In this document: one piece after another, positions 62,246-64,000 of the stretch
Numbering within the stretch: the stretch's first letter is position 1
How the letters are laid out: every line of letters begins with the position of its first letter
DNA from: Phycisphaerales bacterium
Lineage (GTDB): Bacteria > Planctomycetota > Phycisphaerae > Tepidisphaerales > Tepidisphaeraceae
Assembly: GCA_020847375.1 (NCBI GenBank)
Contig: JADLCB010000005.1
Span: 163,759 to 227,758, forward strand
Direction: 5' to 3'
Length of the DNA stretch: 64,000 nucleotides
Notes under the pieces: generated by a model
Seen by the model: only the letters and a program-made list of their open reading frames with translations
Told to the model about the DNA's origin: nothing
The model's database searches: none
Program-made: the position numbers and the translations under genes

Positions 62246-64000
62246 ATGGCTACACAACGTGGTCAACGTAATTTCCGCTCGAAGGCTGGCAGCTTCCATA
62301 CCGAGGCCCTTGAAGGCCGTCGTATGCTTGATGCCACCATTACCGCTCATGTCTTTCATGACTACAACGGTAACGGTGTTTTCAATCCCGGCGCTCCCGA
62401 CAACGAAGTCGGGGCTTCCAACTATCGTGTCTACATTGACGTGAACGACAACGGCCAATACGACGCCGGTGTCGATACCCAGTTCTTCACTGACAGCGAC
62501 GGCGACGTCACCATCGGTGGGTTGACCGCCAACACTCAATACAAGATTGCCGTGGCACCGCGCGATGATGAAGGAACTACAACAGCCGCAGTTAAAACCG
62601 TCACCACCGGAGCGGACAACTCCACCACCAATGCTGGCGACTATGGTATTGGTCGCGGTCGCATCACCGGGCGTGTCTGGGTCGATGCCAATGGCAACGG
62701 CTCGTATAACGCCGGCGAAGGCACCGGTTCGGTTCGTGTCTATCTTGACTTGAACGAGAACGGCGAGCTGGATGACACCGATGTGCAGACCTGGACCGCG
62801 CCGACCTACATGCCCGATGGTATTACTCCCAACCCCAACGCGGGCAATTATCGTTTCAACTATCTGCTTGCTGATGACTATGATGTGCGCGTCTTCCCAT
62901 CGCACTTCCAGCAGGCTATCACGGCCAACCCCATCAGCATCAGTCTCGGTATCCAGCAGAATTCCACCGATAACGACTTCGGTTTGACCGATAAGGCCGC
63001 CATCGGCGGTGTCGTTTACAATGACACCAACGGCGATGGCACTCAACAAGGTGGTGAAACGGGTATCAATAATGCCCGCGTTTATCTGGATCAGAACAGC
63101 AACGGCGTCTACAACGTTGGCGAGCCCACCGCTTTGGCCAACAGCAGCGGTGTCTATGTTATTACCGCTGTCAACCCCGGCACTTACACCGTCAGGGTCG
63201 TTCTGCCCGACGGTTATATCAGCGCCAACCCGGCTTCGCGCCAGGTGGCGGTGGCTGCCGGTCAGGAAACCACCGCAAGCAGCTTCGGCTTGGTCAGTGC
63301 TCCTGTGGAACCCGTTACCCCCAACGACTTCAACGGCGATGACAAGAGTGACATTATCGTGACCGATGGCGGCGTCAGCACCATCTGGTATATGGACGGC
63401 ACAACCCGTCTGGGTACGGCTGCCCTGCCGAGTCTGGGAGCTGGTTATGCCCTGGCAGCCTACGGTGATTTCAATGGTGACGGCAAGCCCGATCTTCTGG
63501 CGTACAACGCCAGCACCGGCTCGCCCAAGATCATCACCCTGAACGGTATTTCCCCAACGAGTCAATTCGTTCTGCCCTCAGCCAACACTCAATGGAAACC
63601 TGTTGGCGCTGGCGACTTCGACGGCGACGGTCATACCGATATCGCCTGGCGCAACCAGACCACCGGCCAGAACACGACCTGGTTGATGCACGGCACGGGA
63701 TTGGCGAACTTCAAAGCCCTGCCCAGCACCGCTGACAACAACTGGTACATCGCCGGTGTCGCGGACTACAACAACGACGGCAAGGATGACCTGGTCTGGC
63801 GTCACAGCGGTAATGGCCGCAACACCACCTGGTTGCTCAACGGAACCTCCACGCCGACCTTCAAGGCCCTGCCCAGCACGGCCGATCAGAACTGGCGGCC
63901 CGTTGCCATCTCCGCGTTCAACGGTGACAACATCCCGGACATCCTCTGGCTGAACAACGTCACCCACGACAATTCGATCTGGTTCATGACCGCCGGTCAG
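62246..64000 (+). CDS. Large surface protein with SdrD-like and FG-GAP repeats (5' part; continues beyond the window)
   Basis: 585 codons are visible and the frame is still open at the right edge. Residues 19-30 hold ALEGRRMLDA, a planctomycete LEPR-like motif that marks exported proteins. Three SdrD-B-type beta-domains follow (VFHDYNGNGVFNPG, VWVDANGNGSYNAG, VVYNDTNGDGTQQGG), each with Ca-binding DxNGDG-type loops. From about residue 360 come FG-GAP/VCBS-type repeats: DFNGDDKSDIIV, DFNGDGKPDLLA, DFDGDGHTDIAW and DYNNDGKDDLVW, spaced about 50 residues. The last repeats are nearly identical (FKALPSTAD). AGGAG 11 nt before the ATG fixes the start. Likely an adhesin or matrix protein. Confidence 0.93.
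   Translation, partial: MATQRGQRNFRSKAGSFHTEALEGRRMLDATITAHVFHDYNGNGVFNPGAPDNEVGASNYRVYIDVNDNGQYDAGVDTQFFTDSDGDVTIGGLTANTQYKIAVAPRDDEGTTTAAVKTVTTGADNSTTNAGDYGIGRGRITGRVWVDANGNGSYNAGEGTGSVRVYLDLNENGELDDTDVQTWTAPTYMPDGITPNPNAGNYRFNYLLADDYDVRVFPSHFQQAITANPISISLGIQQNSTDNDFGLTDKAAIGGVVYNDTNGDGTQQGGETGINNARVYLDQNSNGVYNVGEPTALANSSGVYVITAVNPGTYTVRVVLPDGYISANPASRQVAVAAGQETTASSFGLVSAPVEPVTPNDFNGDDKSDIIVTDGGVSTIWYMDGTTRLGTAALPSLGAGYALAAYGDFNGDGKPDLLAYNASTGSPKIITLNGISPTSQFVLPSANTQWKPVGAGDFDGDGHTDIAWRNQTTGQNTTWLMHGTGLANFKALPSTADNNWYIAGVADYNNDGKDDLVWRHSGNGRNTTWLLNGTSTPTFKALPSTADQNWRPVAISAFNGDNIPDILWLNNVTHDNSIWFMTAGQ

Noticed and set aside
62228..63565. 445-codon minus-strand frame rich in Gly, Val and Asp
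   Set aside because: Mirror of the NGDG-type repeats of the surface protein; not protein-like.
1..64000. tRNA, rRNA, CRISPR or mobile elements
   Set aside because: I found no T-loop/acceptor pattern, spaced direct repeats, transposase or integrase anywhere by reading.

Overview
The window reads as chromosomal DNA of a planctomycete, most likely Phycisphaerae-like. This is inferred from a large surface protein with the planctomycete-type N-terminal motif ALEGRRMLDA (right edge), a NagB/PIG-L fusion, many genes without a Shine-Dalgarno site, mostly short operons of mixed function, and a long extragenic palindrome at the left edge. GC is moderate (mid-50s by eye) and fairly even. I see no insertion sequence, prophage, CRISPR array, rRNA or tRNA.

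Layout. 0-3.1 kb (+): aspartokinase, a membrane-anchored nuclease-like protein, a small secreted protein and a stand-alone Nfu_N protein. 3.2-12.2 kb (-): two unknown proteins, aspS, a PHP phosphoesterase, cysC, cysK with an operator-like dyad on its promoter, pdxH and a 2-hydroxyacid dehydrogenase. 12.6-19.6 kb (+): nuoJKLMN, the membrane half of complex I. 19.9-23.9 kb (-): a GHL6-type glycoside hydrolase, an RRM RNA-binding protein and a SPOR-like membrane protein; a decayed piece of a second nuoN lies behind the hydrolase. 24.3-27.8 kb (+): a membrane hydrolase, an HtrA protease and two lipoproteins. 27.9-33.7 kb (-): a receiver-only response regulator, a DUF488 protein, a small basic protein, folE and hisB/hisC/hisD. 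33.8-38.4 kb: murD, a sugar isomerase/epimerase-like protein, argB and argF. 38.5-43.9 kb (-): murQ, anmK, a GspF/PilC protein and a dynamin-like GTPase. 44.1-49.7 kb: cysE, recX, a MarR-CLC unit and an orphan Wzt-like ABC ATPase. 49.8-55.2 kb: an overlapping operon of a NagB/PIG-L fusion, a sugar nucleotidyltransferase and a galactokinase-like kinase, divergent from a ROK regulator. 55.4-61.7 kb: plsY, a GNAT acetyltransferase, a cobalamin adenosyltransferase, a hydrolase, a PocR-GAF-PP2C phosphatase, and an unknown coiled-coil gene coupled to a 54-codon membrane ORF. 61.9-64.0 kb (+): a regulatory region and the start of an SdrD-like/FG-GAP surface protein that runs off the window.

How the genes fit together. 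Three gene groups interlock. (1) Cell-wall and amino-sugar recycling: AnmK, MurQ and the NagB/PIG-L fusion could carry anhydro-MurNAc to fructose-6-phosphate, while MurD makes new wall precursor. (2) Cysteine synthesis: CysC, CysE and CysK. (3) Amino-acid synthesis: LysC, ArgB/ArgF and HisB/C/D. The most unusual items are the nuoN relic, the NagB fusion with a changed active-site residue, the small coupled membrane ORF, the left-edge palindrome, the possible structured leader of the surface protein, and a recurring near-leaderless promoter architecture.
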